Source of the DNA: Antedon bifida
Taxonomy: Eukaryota; Echinodermata; Crinoidea; Comatulida; Antedonidae
Direction of reading: 5' to 3'
Assembly (NCBI GenBank): GCA_963402885.1
Contig: OY727095.1
Span: 35,377,847 to 35,441,846, forward strand
Length of the DNA: 64,000 nt
The notes below the pieces were generated by a model. The model was not told the DNA's origin and made no database searches. It saw only the letters and a list, made by a program, of their open reading frames with translations. Shown piece after piece: positions 41,076-53,769 of this stretch (the first letter of the stretch is position 1; each line of letters begins with the position of its first letter). Both the position numbers and the translations under genes were made by a program.

Positions 41076-44000
41076 ATGGAAGGTAGAATAGTTGGAAGAC
41101 CATTTGTAAGATGGTTTGAGGACGAAATGTGGCCAAGAAAAAATATTCCAATGAAAAATAATTTTGAAGATTCTGTAAGAATTTCCTGTGCACAAAAACA
41201 AAACGTACAGATGCCTCTCGTGTTACGGTACCAAGCCGATCTAAACACAAGAATATCTGAAGATGAATTAAGAGGAAATGAAACAAAATCACCGTCGTCG
41301 TCTTCGTCGTCGTCGTCGAAAATGATGTCTTATTGTAGAGTACTTGAATTTACAGGTAAGGCATTACTTTTTAATTATGTCTTATTGTAGGGTACTTGAA
41401 TTTACAGGTGAGGCATTACTTTGTAATTCTATATATTCTATTTATTCTATTTTCATTGTATTTCCATTCTAGTTTTGTTTATTACACCTAAAAATGTAAG
41501 AGGACGAAATTGGTTTAATGTCAATTCATGGCAACTTTATTTACATATTGTTGTTTTTAAAAATGTTTTCATTAAAAATAGAGTATACAATACATGCATT
41601 TACGAAACTTTTTAAAGTATGCTTCCACTGTTATTTTGTCATTTCATAGGTTACCAATATTCGTTTGTAAAGGTTGTGGCGCGCGTAATTGTTCGTTTTA
41701 TAACGCAGCAGTCAAAGTTGCGTTCGTGGTTATTGACAACGCTGCTTAATTGCCGATTAAACTTTGATTAGTAAAGAAAATAATTACAGAGAATAAGAAA
41801 CTATACCCACTCTATAAATTGATTACGCATCCACGACTTAATTAATCTGTTAATTGGGTACACGCACCAAAGTGGACTGGAATCAGTTTTCTTCGGAGCC
41901 AGTATCCAGCTCCTGTCTCCGACGATTTACCGAGGCGTATTAGAAAGAGTCTAATTCCCCTAATATTTTATTATTAAGAGTCTCACTTGCTATAGTATTT
42001 CAATAAAGACTGCTTACATTGGAAAGTTACACTTTAATTCGTAGACTCAACTATTGTTTACTTCTTATTTCTGACTCAATTAACCCAATGTTAGGTTTAA
42101 CGGTTCTTCGTCGACTGTACACACGGTTTGGAGTAAATGGGAAAACCACAAATTTACATAACGCTTGTAGGCTTATAACAGTAACAATGTCAGGAAACCG
42201 ATATTTTCTTTCTTTGCTCAAATAATGTTTTACTGAATTTATTTTTTTGCAAACATAAATAATAACAGCTTACTTTTTATAATATAGAAATTTAAGATAC
42301 AATCCTAAATACAATATACAACATTTGTGTTCACATGCTCTGGGTGTATAGGACTACCATTGAGGCGGAACTATAATTATAGTTTAATATTTATTTGTTT
42401 GTCGTTTGTTATACTAGCCTTCCATTAATTCAATTTTACTTGACAATTATATCATAATAATGCTAATATAATAATCATATAGAATAAACACAACATAAAA
42501 TAAATAAAAAAATAAATATATAAATAAATGGATAAAGAAAATAACCTATTTAAACAAAATGTGCAATAACTTCATAAATGTTAGTATATTCTGCTTTATA
42601 GTTTTACTTTTATTTTCATAAGCAGCTCATATGAACATTATCAACAATAATTTATGTATTCATACATCTAATTTTTTAAATTAGATTGCCATATTGTACT
42701 TTTGTATTTTTATTTTATTTTTGCTTGTCAAGTTAGCTTGTCTCTCCTCAGTGCTCTATTTTTTTGTATGTATTATGTAAATCCACGTATCGTAACTCGT
42801 AGTTTATTTTGGCTGGCCAATGTTTGTTTCTTCTCCTGTGTCGTCAATGGCGTCGTTTGCCACATAATTTGTTGCTACAATCCTTATGTGATAACCTGTC
42901 ATGAATTGGGAAGCACCGGATTAAGAAATCACGATTTCTATAGAAATTGTTACAAGTCACACCGATAAGGTGATTAACTCGAGTAGTACGAAAATTGTGT
43001 AACAATTCACGTTGAACCGAGCTTATAGTTATGTTTCGATGTCTATCACGTTAACAGACAGCAATGTTTGTTAGAAGTCAATGACAAAATGTTAAGGTGG
43101 TAAAGAGTAAAGGAAATTACAATTAAGGCACTACATTGTCAGAGATAAAAGATAGAACTCCAATAGCAATTTGTTATTGTTGTTGTATGTTAGCCATTTT
43201 GCAGTGTTAAAGTGTTTCTTTTTGTTGCAAATGTCAATAGATAAATCTATTGTTTTTTTAACTGATTGACAACATGTTATTCTTCTTAATGTGTTTATTT
43301 AAATTTCACATAGCAATTTTACTGAAAATGCTGTATACAATGGTAAAACAAAATTTCTAATAATAATTTTCTCTTGCATGTCTATAAGCATTAAGCACAA
43401 TTTTAAGATTTGATTACTGTATTTGACTTTAAACTATAATTTATTATAAAAAGGTAACACGACAATCACAATGGTTATCCGCAAAGTGTCGATAACCAAT
43501 TACCTACCGTATAGTAAAAAAGGATTTTTGCTGAATGTCTCTATACAATAATACTTTGGATAGTGTTGGTTTTTCTGTATTTACATTTTATTTAACAAAT
43601 ATCCTTTTACATTGTTTTAGGTTGAAAAAATGAAATGTTTACTATTACCCTGAATTAAAAATTATTAACCAATCACAGAACAGCAAGTGATATCATGGAT
43701 ACAAACATTTAAACATTATTAACCAATCACAGAACAGCAAGGGATATCATGGATACAAACATTTAAAAATGATTAACCAATCACAGAACAGCAAGTGATA
43801 TACAAACATTTTAACAATTAATCTGATCGATATCACGTACAAGAAATCAAGAAGGAAAGTCAGTTTTCGAGGATGTTAACATGTCTGCAGTTCCCATATC
43901 ATTTATGTTTTTTTTTGTGTTAATTTTGTAATGGCTTTTGTTATCTATGGCTTCTTTTTCTTTTTAAAGTTTAATCGGTGTATCACAAACATGAAAAATA

Positions 44001-45467
44001 AAAATGATTATAATTTCAATCAACAGCAATATGAAAATTGTCGATGTATGCATCTTTTCTGATAATAACAACTGCATCAACTTCTGTATAAGAGTTAAAT
44101 ACGGCATGTTTATATAAGTCGTGGGCTCTATAATAACAACTGCATCAACTTCTGTAAGAGTTAAATACGGCATGTTTATATAAGTCGTGGGCTCTATAAT
44201 AACAACTGCATCAACTTCTGTATAAGAGTTAAATACGGCATGTTTATATAAGTCGTGGGCTCTATAATAACAACTACATCAACTTCTGTATAAGAGTTAA
44301 ATACGGCATGTTTATATAAGTCGTGGGCTCTATAATAACAACTGCATCAACTTCTGTATAAAAGTTAAATACGGCATGTTTATATAAGTCGTGGGCTCTA
44401 TAATAACAACTGCATCAACTTCTGTATAAGAGTTAAATACGGCATGTTTATATAAGTCGTGGGCTCTATAATAACAACTGCATCAACTTCTGTATAAGAG
44501 TTAAATACGGCATGTTTATATAAGTCGTGGGCTCTATAATAACAACTGCATCAACGTGGGCTCTATAATAACAACTGCATCAACTTCTGTATAAGAGTTA
44601 AATACGGCATGTTTATATAAGTCGTGGGCTCTATAATAACAACTGCATCAACTTCTGTATAAGAGTTAAATACGGCTGTTTATATAAGTCGTGGGCTCTA
44701 TAATAACAACTGCATCAACTTCTGTATAAGAGTTGAATACGGCATGTTTATATAAGTCGTGGGCTCTATAATATTTCTTTCTAGATATCAATCATATCTA
44801 GATATGTATTTTTATTATGCTGTTATATATACATTGTTTTAATATTTCAAATGGTGTTATTATAGATTATTATTATTTTTAAAATGTTTAGATCACAATG
44901 GCAAGAAAAAAGAGATGATTTTTCCTAAAGGGTTGGATTTAGATCGTCCTAAACGAGAACGAACGTCATTTTCAGCACATCAGCTTCAACGTCTAGAAGA
45001 AGAGTTTATTAAAACTCAATATGTGGTTGGGAAGGATAGATGTATGTTAGCTGCTAAATTAAACTTGTCAGAAACTCAAGTAAGTTGTTGGAAGTTGGCT
45101 TTTCACATGTTTTAGAATATCCTTATTATACATTGAAAATAGAAACAGATTGGTTTGTGGCCTTTAATGTAAATGTAACATGGTCAAATCCTGAGTTTTA
45201 AGACATTTGTGAAAAAAGTAATGTTCGATACTCCGAATGTAAGAGACTATGACTAATAATTACAATAGTTTGCCTGATTCTATTATATTTACTTTAAAAA
45301 TGTTTCAGGTAAAGGTATGGTTTCAGAACAGGAGAACAAAGTTTAAACGTGAAAGAACAAAACTAGTTGAAATAAACCACGTTAACGCAGAGAGCATGGC
45401 AGCACGCAATATTCTTCATATTATTGACAGCACTCGACCCGCATTCATTCCTGCACAAACCAGTTGA
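41076..45467 (+). CDS. ANTP-class homeobox protein, VAX/EMX/NOT-like
   Basis: Three exons join in phase: 41076-41355, 44892-45079 and 45309-45467, for 208 residues. The start ATG gives [21 protein letters not shown] poly-Ser run from (TCG)n precedes the first junction. The homeodomain spans about residues 113-172, with [31 protein letters not shown] and [16 protein letters not shown]. Position 50 is Gln, and an intron splits the domain between positions 44 and 45, as in several ANTP-class families. DRPKR, QYVVG and [18 protein letters not shown] match VAX best; RRTKFKRE also recalls EMX. These are transcription factors of anterior neural and ectodermal patterning. Both exon 1 and exon 3 have duplicated 3' ends. 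Confidence 0.88.
41291..41318. repeat. (TCG)n coding microsatellite
   Basis: Encodes the Ser run in homeobox exon 1. Confidence 0.85.
41325..41428. repeat. 52-bp x 2 repeat spanning the homeobox exon 1 donor
   Basis: ATGTCTTATTGTAGAGTACTTGAATTTACAG|GTAAGG recurs 52 bp on as ...TTTACAG|GTGAGG. Using the second donor would bring in an in-frame TAG. Confidence 0.92.
43661..43810. repeat. 54-bp x ~2.8 tandem repeat in homeobox intron 1
   Basis: Unit starts ATTATTAACCAATCACAGAA; contains CCAAT-type words. Intronic. Confidence 0.88.
44060..44772. repeat. 68-bp minisatellite, about 10 copies, homeobox intron 1
   Basis: Unit TCGTGGGCTCTATAATAACA...TTATATAAG, with one truncated unit near 44550. It ends about 120 bp before exon 2. 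Confidence 0.95.
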
Positions 45468-45660
45468 AATAAACCACGTTAACGCAGAGAGCATGGCAGC
45501 ACGCAATATTCTTCATATTATTGACAGCACTCGACCCGCATTCATTCCTGCACAAACCAGTTGAAATAAACCACGTTAACGCAGAGAGCATCGCAGCACG
45601 CAATATTCTTCATATTATTGACAGCACTCGACCCGCATTCATTCCTGCACAAACCAGTTC
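45365..45660. repeat. 97-bp x 3 duplication of the homeobox gene 3' end
   Basis: Copies start at 45365, 45462 and 45559 (AGTTGAAATAAACCACG). The TGA that ends the protein comes from the junction between copies 1 and 2. The far end of copy 3 continues AGTTCTTATTAA, which would have read SSY then stop. Confidence 0.94.
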
Positions 45661-45664
45661 TTAT

Positions 45665-47035
45665 TAATGATATTGAATGAAGAGCGTATGAACTTAGAAA
45701 GGTAGTCTGGGTTCCAGACAGAGTTTTGACTTAATATTAGTAAAAAGATAAATATTTTGGCCTCGACAAATAACTACAGACTTGGGGCAAGTCTATTAGA
45801 AAGGTAGCGAGGCCGGGAGATTACCAAAGGCTTGTACCAAAAATATTATTATTATTATTATATTATTATTATTATTATTATAGTAGGCAGATAAAAAAAA
45901 ATATTTGCCAGATAAAAAGATTACGATTATTCAATAAAAACCATGAAAGCCCCGCAGTGGTAGTAGTATAAAAGGATGAGGTTCTCGATTGGGGCGGGTT
46001 TGAGAAGAAGCAACTCAAGTTAAGAAAACACCCACTATTTATCTTTATAGGCCTAGTCTTATTTTATCTGGATTTATATTGCAATTATGAAGGAAAAGAT
46101 ATAAAAAAAAATTATTTGATTGGTTAATTGATTAAAAAAATGATTTAAGAATGTTATATTTTTCTGTAAAATGTTAGTTTAATACTCTCTTTATTGTACA
46201 GTAGTTTATTATTTATTAGATCTACTCTTTACTGGTTATTTTGCATAAAAGCAGTTTATTGATCATATAGTTTGTGTTGGTCTATTACATTCATGTATCT
46301 GGATCAATTCTACTATGACGTCATTCTACTTCGGAAACAGTTCTGTGGTACACATTCTGGCAGTCTAATTCGAACATGCACACTAACTGGTGGTAAGGTA
46401 GTGAAGGCCTCCATCCATATAATTGCGGTACACAGAATCATTAACACAAAAACATAGGTCTGTTCATTCTCTCTAATACTAGTATGTTTAAGAATTTATT
46501 CTGAAATTGAATTTTATTTTAAAAAGAAACGCAAATGTGGTATTGGATTTAACTCTCTATGCTTCTATAATGTGTTACATAAACTAAACATACAAATGAC
46601 GATTTAACGTGTATCCAAGAAATGTAATACCAACATTATCAGAGTTGAAATTGCAACCATCTCTTAAAGAAAACAAAATTAAATGTAAGTAATACTATTT
46701 ATAATAAAGAAGCATTTTAGCACAAACGTAAATTATATATAATTTTACAAAACCTAGAAGCTACACTATAGGCTCTTTAATGTAGTACCCTATTCATAAC
46801 ACTGCATCAAATTATTACAGCTGCTTGCCTTTATATAAAAATAGGTCATAACTATGATATTTATGAAATCAATAACTATTGTTAATAATATTTATAAAAA
46901 CTAGAAATAATTAACAGGATGTACATAAATGTTTTAGTTTTTGTTATTATTAGTTTCAAAATGATTTCACTGTAAAGAAATACATATCATTATAAAAATA
47001 AGCACTAGAAAAGTTGAGGTGTGTTTCTTGATCAC
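45665..47035. other. Intergenic, (ATT)n microsatellite near 45845
   Basis: Tail-to-tail spacer between the homeobox gene and WDR1. It includes a TTATTATTA run at about 45845-45882. Nothing else recognised. Confidence 0.45.
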
Positions 47036-47043
47036 ATTGTTGC

Positions 47044-50000
47044 CTATGCATGCTCTATGGTCCATTCCTTAAGACAGCTATCAGCACCAGCTGTTGCAAT
47101 TGTGTTTTCACTTAGCCATACTATGCTATTAATGGCACCAGTACCATGTGCTCCTAAAATGAAAAATATAAAAACAGACAATCACGTCAATTTAAAATAT
47201 AACAAATTTAATATTTATGTATGCTAAATAAATTTATTTACTATAGTAAACTAAAAAAAATATATAGTATAAGGTTGAATAATAAATTGATTAAATGGCA
47301 TGGGAAACATAAGCCTCATAACCAATTAACATATTAACAAAGTTTTGTTTGCTATATAATAATAACAAGGTCAGAGTTTAAAGGTTAAACAATTGGAATT
47401 TGACAGCTACTATGACAACCTACAATTATAAGTCATGTTGAGGTAAATCCTTACTTGTATTTGCATTCAAAATATATAAATAATTATTTGAAATCTGATG
47501 AAACAACCTACTTTGTCTCAAAATTGGGTTGCTTGGGTTTTCAATACTCCATACAATAATATTAGTGTCCAGTCCGACACTGGCCAGGTAACGACTGTCT
47601 GGTGACCAATCAACCCTCATTACACTTGCAGTATGGTGTGTCCATCTATTTGGTAATAACTACACACACATTTTAAAGGGTAAAAACATATAAAAAATAT
47701 AATTATAAAAAGTTAACAATTGATTGGTATATAATATTTTCTTGAAGGATTCTTACCATATAAGATTCATCCACCTTATGTACATTGACTGTTTTGTTAG
47801 AATTGACAGCTGCAAGGTAAGCTCCATCAGGTGAATAACAAACATCATTCACGCTACCCTTGGCATCCAGCTCGCTGCTCTTCACAAGGGTATCTCCTTC
47901 TATTTTGTAGATGAATACTTTGTTATCCTATCAAAAAATTAAAACTTTAGTTATACATCTTTATGTAGATTATATAGTGTGTAGTATAACCATTATTGAG
48001 TGAAATTACAGTAATAGAATAAGTAGTACACTATTACAAGAAACCATTAGTTATTATTACTTTAGAAGCAACTATAGCATTATAAATAGACATAAATTGC
48101 TGTTTGAAGCAGTAGAATTAAATGTACCCATTACTGACCTGCCTTCCTACAGCAACTTCTGTCTTTCCTGGGTGAATTGATGCAGAATATGATTCACATT
48201 TTTCTGGTTGACTAAAAACTTTTTTTCCATTTCTTAATAATGTTACCTAAAGATAAAAGTGTATTACTGTATATGCATGATGATATTATTAAGCAAAATT
48301 CTCCATTCATGTTGTTAATATTAAAAACAATGAAAATGCTGGTGGTTACAGAGGGACTTACCTCATTAACAGTTGCAACAACTGTTAAGTCTCCAATACA
48401 ACTCAATCCTTTGGGAACACCATTTGTTCCAAATGATTCATTCCTTTAAAAAGAATACACAATTAAACAATTACTCTAGTATCATTTTTCCACTCAACTT
48501 GTACAAAACTTTATTTCATGATTTTCTTTGTGATATTTTTTTTTCAAAGAGTCTTACGACTAAAGACAATAAGCTTTTCTCTGTAAGATCCCTCCAACAT
48601 TGTATATAATGTAAATATATATTTTTTAATAAATGTGAATAATTAGGTTTCGGATTTTAAATCATAAATAATCTGTACATAAAAAATGTAAAGTTGTAAT
48701 CTGCAGACCACCCTGTTCAAGCTTAAAGAGTAATTCAAGCCAAAATAAAGCAATGAACTTACGTAAACTGCTTTGAATTACTATCAAAGCTTTTGACTGT
48801 ATCATCCATTGCGGCTGTAACAATCTTGTTTTCAATAGCAATCATGCGGTTGATTTGATTTTTGTGTGCATTACCTACAATTTCTTCACATTCACCAGAA
48901 TCTCTACTCCATGAGCGTAGGTTATGTTAAGAAATTATACTGAATCTAAATGAAACTGTACTGAAGTGACAGTATGAATTGAATTATGAATTTTTATATA
49001 CTGTAGCACATAATTATATTAAATATACTCAAGTCGATGTTGAATAGATGTTTATTATTTTCAATGTTTAGATGTAGAAATAAAATCACTTCTCAAGCCA
49101 AGGAAATTCAAAGAAAAGGGGCACAGTGCATTAACAATGCACTGTGACAATAAAAGGATATGGATTCGGTTGTCAAAACTTGCAGAGAATAGAGTTGATT
49201 TGTCATTTGACAGAGTCATTGCAGTAATAGTTTTCTGGTGTCCCTGAAAAATATAAACAGTAGATGGAGATAAAGTAAATATACAGAGTTTACTAAATTC
49301 AATAAATTTGCTACTTTTATAAGGTGCATTTCGTAAAACTTTGACTTAGATCAAAAGGATTGCAAATAGAAGTTGAAAAGAGCATTTGCATTTATCACCA
49401 TACACACACACACAAACACTAGTAAAGTAAGTTCATCTTTAAAATGATACTCCTGTATTGTAATAATAAATATGGCTTGTTGCTCTAACACATTGGGAAA
49501 GATTTATACACTTGGTTAAACAGGATATTTCACACTACTATAGAAAGCAGATGAAGTAAAGTAATATAACTATAATATAACTAAATATAACTATAAGTGG
49601 TATTGCTTTGCATCAAAACATACCTTGAGTGTACGGATGACTTTGGACGGACTTGAAAAATCAAGGTAGGAAATGTCGCCAGATAGAGAAACAGAAAGAA
49701 TGTCTTGTCCCTGCCAGAGACAACCAAGCTGTTGGTTGCCAACATCATTGCCAAAGAAATGCTCACTATGAAATATACAAGTTCAAATTAATAATTTGAA
49801 TCATCTATAACACCAACTGTATACATTTCTAATAATATTTAGAGCACAAAGTCAGATTTAAATTGTTAGAAAGAATTTGAGGTAATGACTTACGCAACCA
49901 GTTTGTTTTCAGAAACATCCCAGAGTTTAGCAGTTTTGTCTGCTGAAACTGTCAGCAGTTGTGTGTTGTCTGGGCTCCATGCAAGCTAACAAAGAAACAA

Positions 50001-53000
50001 GTACAGGATTTAAATTAATACAGTGGCGCAAAAGCTATGATCACTTACGGCTAAACCCAACTTTACTTACAGACATGACTCCACCAGAATGAACTTCTGT
50101 TCCTTCACCACCAAGTGGGTGCAGTAACATACCATCTTTACCCTCATATAAAAACACCTAAAAGAAAATTATATATATTTAAATGTAAATGGGGGAATAA
50201 CCTGCGAATTGCAGCCTACTGGGCTGAATTGAGCACAGGTGTGGACGACACATACCATTACTTTCTACTCCCCTAAGAGTCTGTTTGTGATCGAAACAGT
50301 GCTCTTTTGTATGTCCACAACAGGGGCTGAGATGAACCAGGGTAACCCCCTACTCTTCTGAAATATGCACTGGGTTCTTTAAAGTGCACATGAGCCAGAT
50401 ATGTACACTGGGCCCGTGCCGATTATATAGCTATGTAGTAGTAATTTGAATTTTTAAAACTAAAGTTAAAATAATTTTTGTTATTGAGAATCAAAATTAA
50501 AAATGAAGATACCTTTCTATCGGATGACCCAGTTGCAAAGATTTTACCATCTGATGAGTATCTGACAATATTAACAAAACCAGCATGATCCTAATAAAAC
50601 AAGTTTAAAAGAATACTGTTTTAGTATTTTGTTTTTTTAATGGAAATAGTGTTAAATCAACTCTCACTAAACAAGGAAAAAAAATGGGTTGCCAATTTTC
50701 CAATCAAATGGCAAGAATAGGTGTGTTATAATAATGTTTATATAACACTAGTATTAGTATGTTTATATAAATAATGGAGATGTCATAAATAATATAAAAC
50801 AATTTTACATTCAGGGGAAAAATGGCAAAAGGTTTCCTACTTTCTAGGATTTTTATCAGATAATCTCATGTAACATGACCACAGTGCTGATTTTACTGTG
50901 TTTTACTGCACTTACTTCAAGAACTTTCTTGTATTTGAATGGTGGTCCTTCAAACATTCCGGCAGTTCTATCGTCAGATGCTGTAACAATCCTGAATGGA
51001 CGAGTAGGTCGGTAGGCTATTGAGTTTGTAACCGAACTATGGCAATTTATTGTACCAACTGTTGTACCAGTGTCAGCAAGGAAAACTGCAGCGAATCTAA
51101 TGCAATTAAAGATAACATTTGTATCTTTTAAAATTTAAAGCAGTTATGGTTAAGATTCTATATTTTATATGGTCATTACAACTTTTTTGTGGACGTGAAT
51201 AAACTAGTGGATTTAGAATCCTCCTTTCGCAACCTCCAAATATCCTGGATTCACTTCATTTTACTTACGACTGTTTCCCAGCACCTGTTATAGCTAGCCG
51301 TTTGCTATCATCAGACCATGCGATATCAGTGATTTGGCCAGAAATAGGTTGGTATTCATTTTTAAGAATATGCTCTTTTTGTGTTGTGTCCCAGATACGG
51401 ACTTTACCGGATATATCTGCAAAATAAAATTGTCATTATTTGAAACATTATTAAAGCCTGTTTTCCTGTCGACGTTAATCGAAAGCTATCGTCGTTGATC
51501 GTTAACAGTTCGACGACGATCGTTTGAAAACTATCAAGTTGAAATGATAACGATAGCGAGTACCTTTTCCTGTAAATCGTTAACATTTCAATGTTTACGT
51601 AGAAGATCGCCGAATATTGTTAACGATAGCGTCGAATAACGTCGACAGAAAAACAGGCTTAACAATTAACCCAAATAGACCTACCTATGTATTTTAAAAC
51701 ATCAAGTGTACTAAATATCTGTACACAGTAAATACAAAATATAAATCAATGAATACAGTGCTGAGTATTGCCACATTGGATATTGAATTTATATACATTA
51801 ATAAATTTGGGGAAAACAATGTGAATTGGCAACATTTTGACATTATAATGTACATTATATAAATAATTCCTGTCATTTGATTGGACGAATGTGGGTCACA
51901 TGGCGTGCAATAGTATGCACTATTAAACGATCATATACTAGTACTTTTTTTTGTGTACGAAAAAAAAAATCTTTTGGAAAATATTTTGTTTTATACTATA
52001 GCTTTTGAAATACAACAGCGCCACATATTTTGTACTTTCCCTGCGATTTGAATGTTATGACTGGTTTTTCGCGATGGAAGTACATTTCTGGAGAGATATA
52101 TGTACTAATTTAGATCAAAGAGGCATTTAAATCGCTTTAGATCGTGTTCATAAAATCCATATAAATATAACATTTAATATAATATTATTAAAAACCAAAT
52201 GTTACTGTTTTAATCAATGTGAATCAAATGTAGGCCTTGGCTAGGGCTACCTTTTATTTGATTCAAATGACAGGGTTAGGGCTATTTAGATGTTATATAA
52301 AACAAATAATGAATGTTTTATATTCGTGTAATGGTACAAATAATTGCATTTGGTGAATGATGAAAGGTTATATATATAAAACATTCCTTATTTGTATAAT
52401 AATCTACCTGCAGAGGCAATGTAGAAGCCACTAGGAGAATATGCAGCCACAGTTGTATCCTTTGAATGCTGACTGTAAATATCACATAGTGTTGGATTCT
52501 GTCAAGATGAAATGATGAGTGTTGGATACGTAAAATACAAATTGACTAATAGGTTTAAAACAACATACAGTATAAGTAGTCAAATTGAGATTGATGTTTT
52601 CATTTTCAACAACAATAAAGAATAACTCAATTTAAACCAATGTGAGAGTACACATTAAGTCAACATAGCTCCAACATGTTTTGCAAGTGCGCCTTCATGG
52701 GCTGGCGTTGTTTGTTCGTTGTTGCTTTTATTTCCATGTTGTTGTATTGAGTTATTGACAGTTATTAAAATACATTGTTCGCATTACATCGGTCTATGTA
52801 GTGTGATCTGTAGAGTTGTGGCATAAAACATCAACCGTATGAAATTGTTATATTCAAAGGTAAATTTAAAAATCACAGACTAGTATTTCAACTCCATGTT
52901 GATTGGTGTGTACTGCATGTTTATATTACACAAAGGTCAATTATATTTCAGCAATGAGGAATCAGAGAGGAAAAAATTAATCAAAATTCATGGAGTTCTT

Positions 53001-53764
53001 TGCTACTATTAATCAATAAAACTTACCTCAATGTCTCTAATAAAAACTGAATTTCCATTACAGTACAGAAAGTTTTTTCCTTTGGGATCTCCACCAAGTT
53101 TCATGCTTTTAGCTCTTTCGGTCCTTGGAAGGGCTGCATACAGAGACTCTTTAGAGTGAAACACATTTATTAATAGAAAAAAAACAAGTCATGTTGTTCA
53201 TAGGGTGATTATGATGTAATGCAATTTTACCGTACCTTTAGCAAACGGAAGTTAGGATACGGTACCGTATTTTTAGCCACTGCGTTAAAATAATTAAATA
53301 TCACGTTAGTATGTACTTGATAACATTTTATATCATAATTAAACCCTAACGGGCGCAGATTAGCATGACCCGTCGTGGGCTTGATTGATGTGCTTTTATT
53401 TTATTATGTTCTACCGTCTAGCAGAAACCAGAAACAGGCCTTTTATGAATGGTTTATTACAAGCAAGAATAATTATGTTGGGCCACACACGCGTTGGTAC
53501 CAGCTTGGAAATAAGCCCGATCATCCATTATGAGCCCGATCATCCATTATGGGTCCGATCGTCTAAAGAGCTAGTTGTACTAGTATTAGTAGTATGTATA
53601 GGGGCGCCGCCGTAGTAGGTAGGGCCTAGCCTAGCTAGCTAGAAGGCCTCACTAGCTAACGCCTAGTTAGTACGTACCTAGGCCTAGTAGGCCTAGACTA
53701 CTAGGCCTAACATTTTATTTCAAATGCAGCGCACACTGTAATACTTACTTAACGACACAGACAT
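47044..53764 (-). CDS. WDR1: WDR1 / actin-interacting protein 1 (AIP1)
   Basis: Sixteen exons join in phase to 603 residues (human WDR1 is 606): 53764-53749, 53148-53027, 52498-52408, 51416-51269, 51096-50916, 50590-50513, 50157-50071, 49985-49894, 49765-49624, 49243-49162, 48916-48763, 48443-48362, 48246-48139, 47927-47757, 47659-47512 and 47153-47044. N-terminal [16 protein letters not shown] is family-diagnostic. WD blocks include GKVRIWD, SPDNTQ...[12 protein letters not shown] and [19 protein letters not shown]; the last exon ends [12 protein letters not shown]1 speeds cofilin-driven actin filament disassembly in the cytosol. Intron 10 (48917-49161) has U12-type AT-AC ends. Other introns are GT-AG. 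Confidence 0.95.
48917..49161 (-). other. Probable U12-type AT-AC intron in WDR1
   Basis: The donor reads ATCC|ATATCCTTTT, an exact match to the U12 AT-AC 5' consensus ATATCCTT. The 3' end reads TTTCTTAACATAACCTAC|GCTC: a TTCTTAAC branch site at 48926-48933 lies about 10-11 nt before a terminal AC. No GT-AG pair keeps frame here, while AT-AC joins IR to SWSRDS correctly. Confidence 0.88.
50210..50440. repeat. Probable dispersed repeat in WDR1 intron 6
   Basis: A GC-richer block with TGCACTGGGTTCTTTAAAGTG and TGTACACTGGGCCCGTGCC, words that I recall from repeats in marine invertebrates. No terminal repeats visible. Confidence 0.35.
51454..51660. mobile_element. 207-bp MITE-like inverted-repeat element
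   Basis: Ends AAGCCTGTTTTCCTGTCGAC and its inverted partner GTCGACAGAAAAACAGGCTT. The interior holds more CG-rich inverted words (ATCGTTAACA). It lies in WDR1 intron 3, 37 bp from exon 4. No clear target duplication. Confidence 0.75.
53620..53712. repeat. GGCCTAG-rich patch in WDR1 intron 1
   Basis: GGCCTAGCCTAGCTAGCTAG and TAGGCCTAGTAGGCCTAG words, ending about 40 bp from the exon 1 donor. Confidence 0.65.
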
Positions 53765-53769
53765 CTCGA

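Noticed and set aside
42019..42968. Small open frames in homeobox intron 1
   Set aside because: No family features or splice support; expected by chance in AT-rich DNA.
44060..44772. CRISPR-like or satellite array
   Set aside because: Head-to-tail 68-bp units without spacers, intronic.
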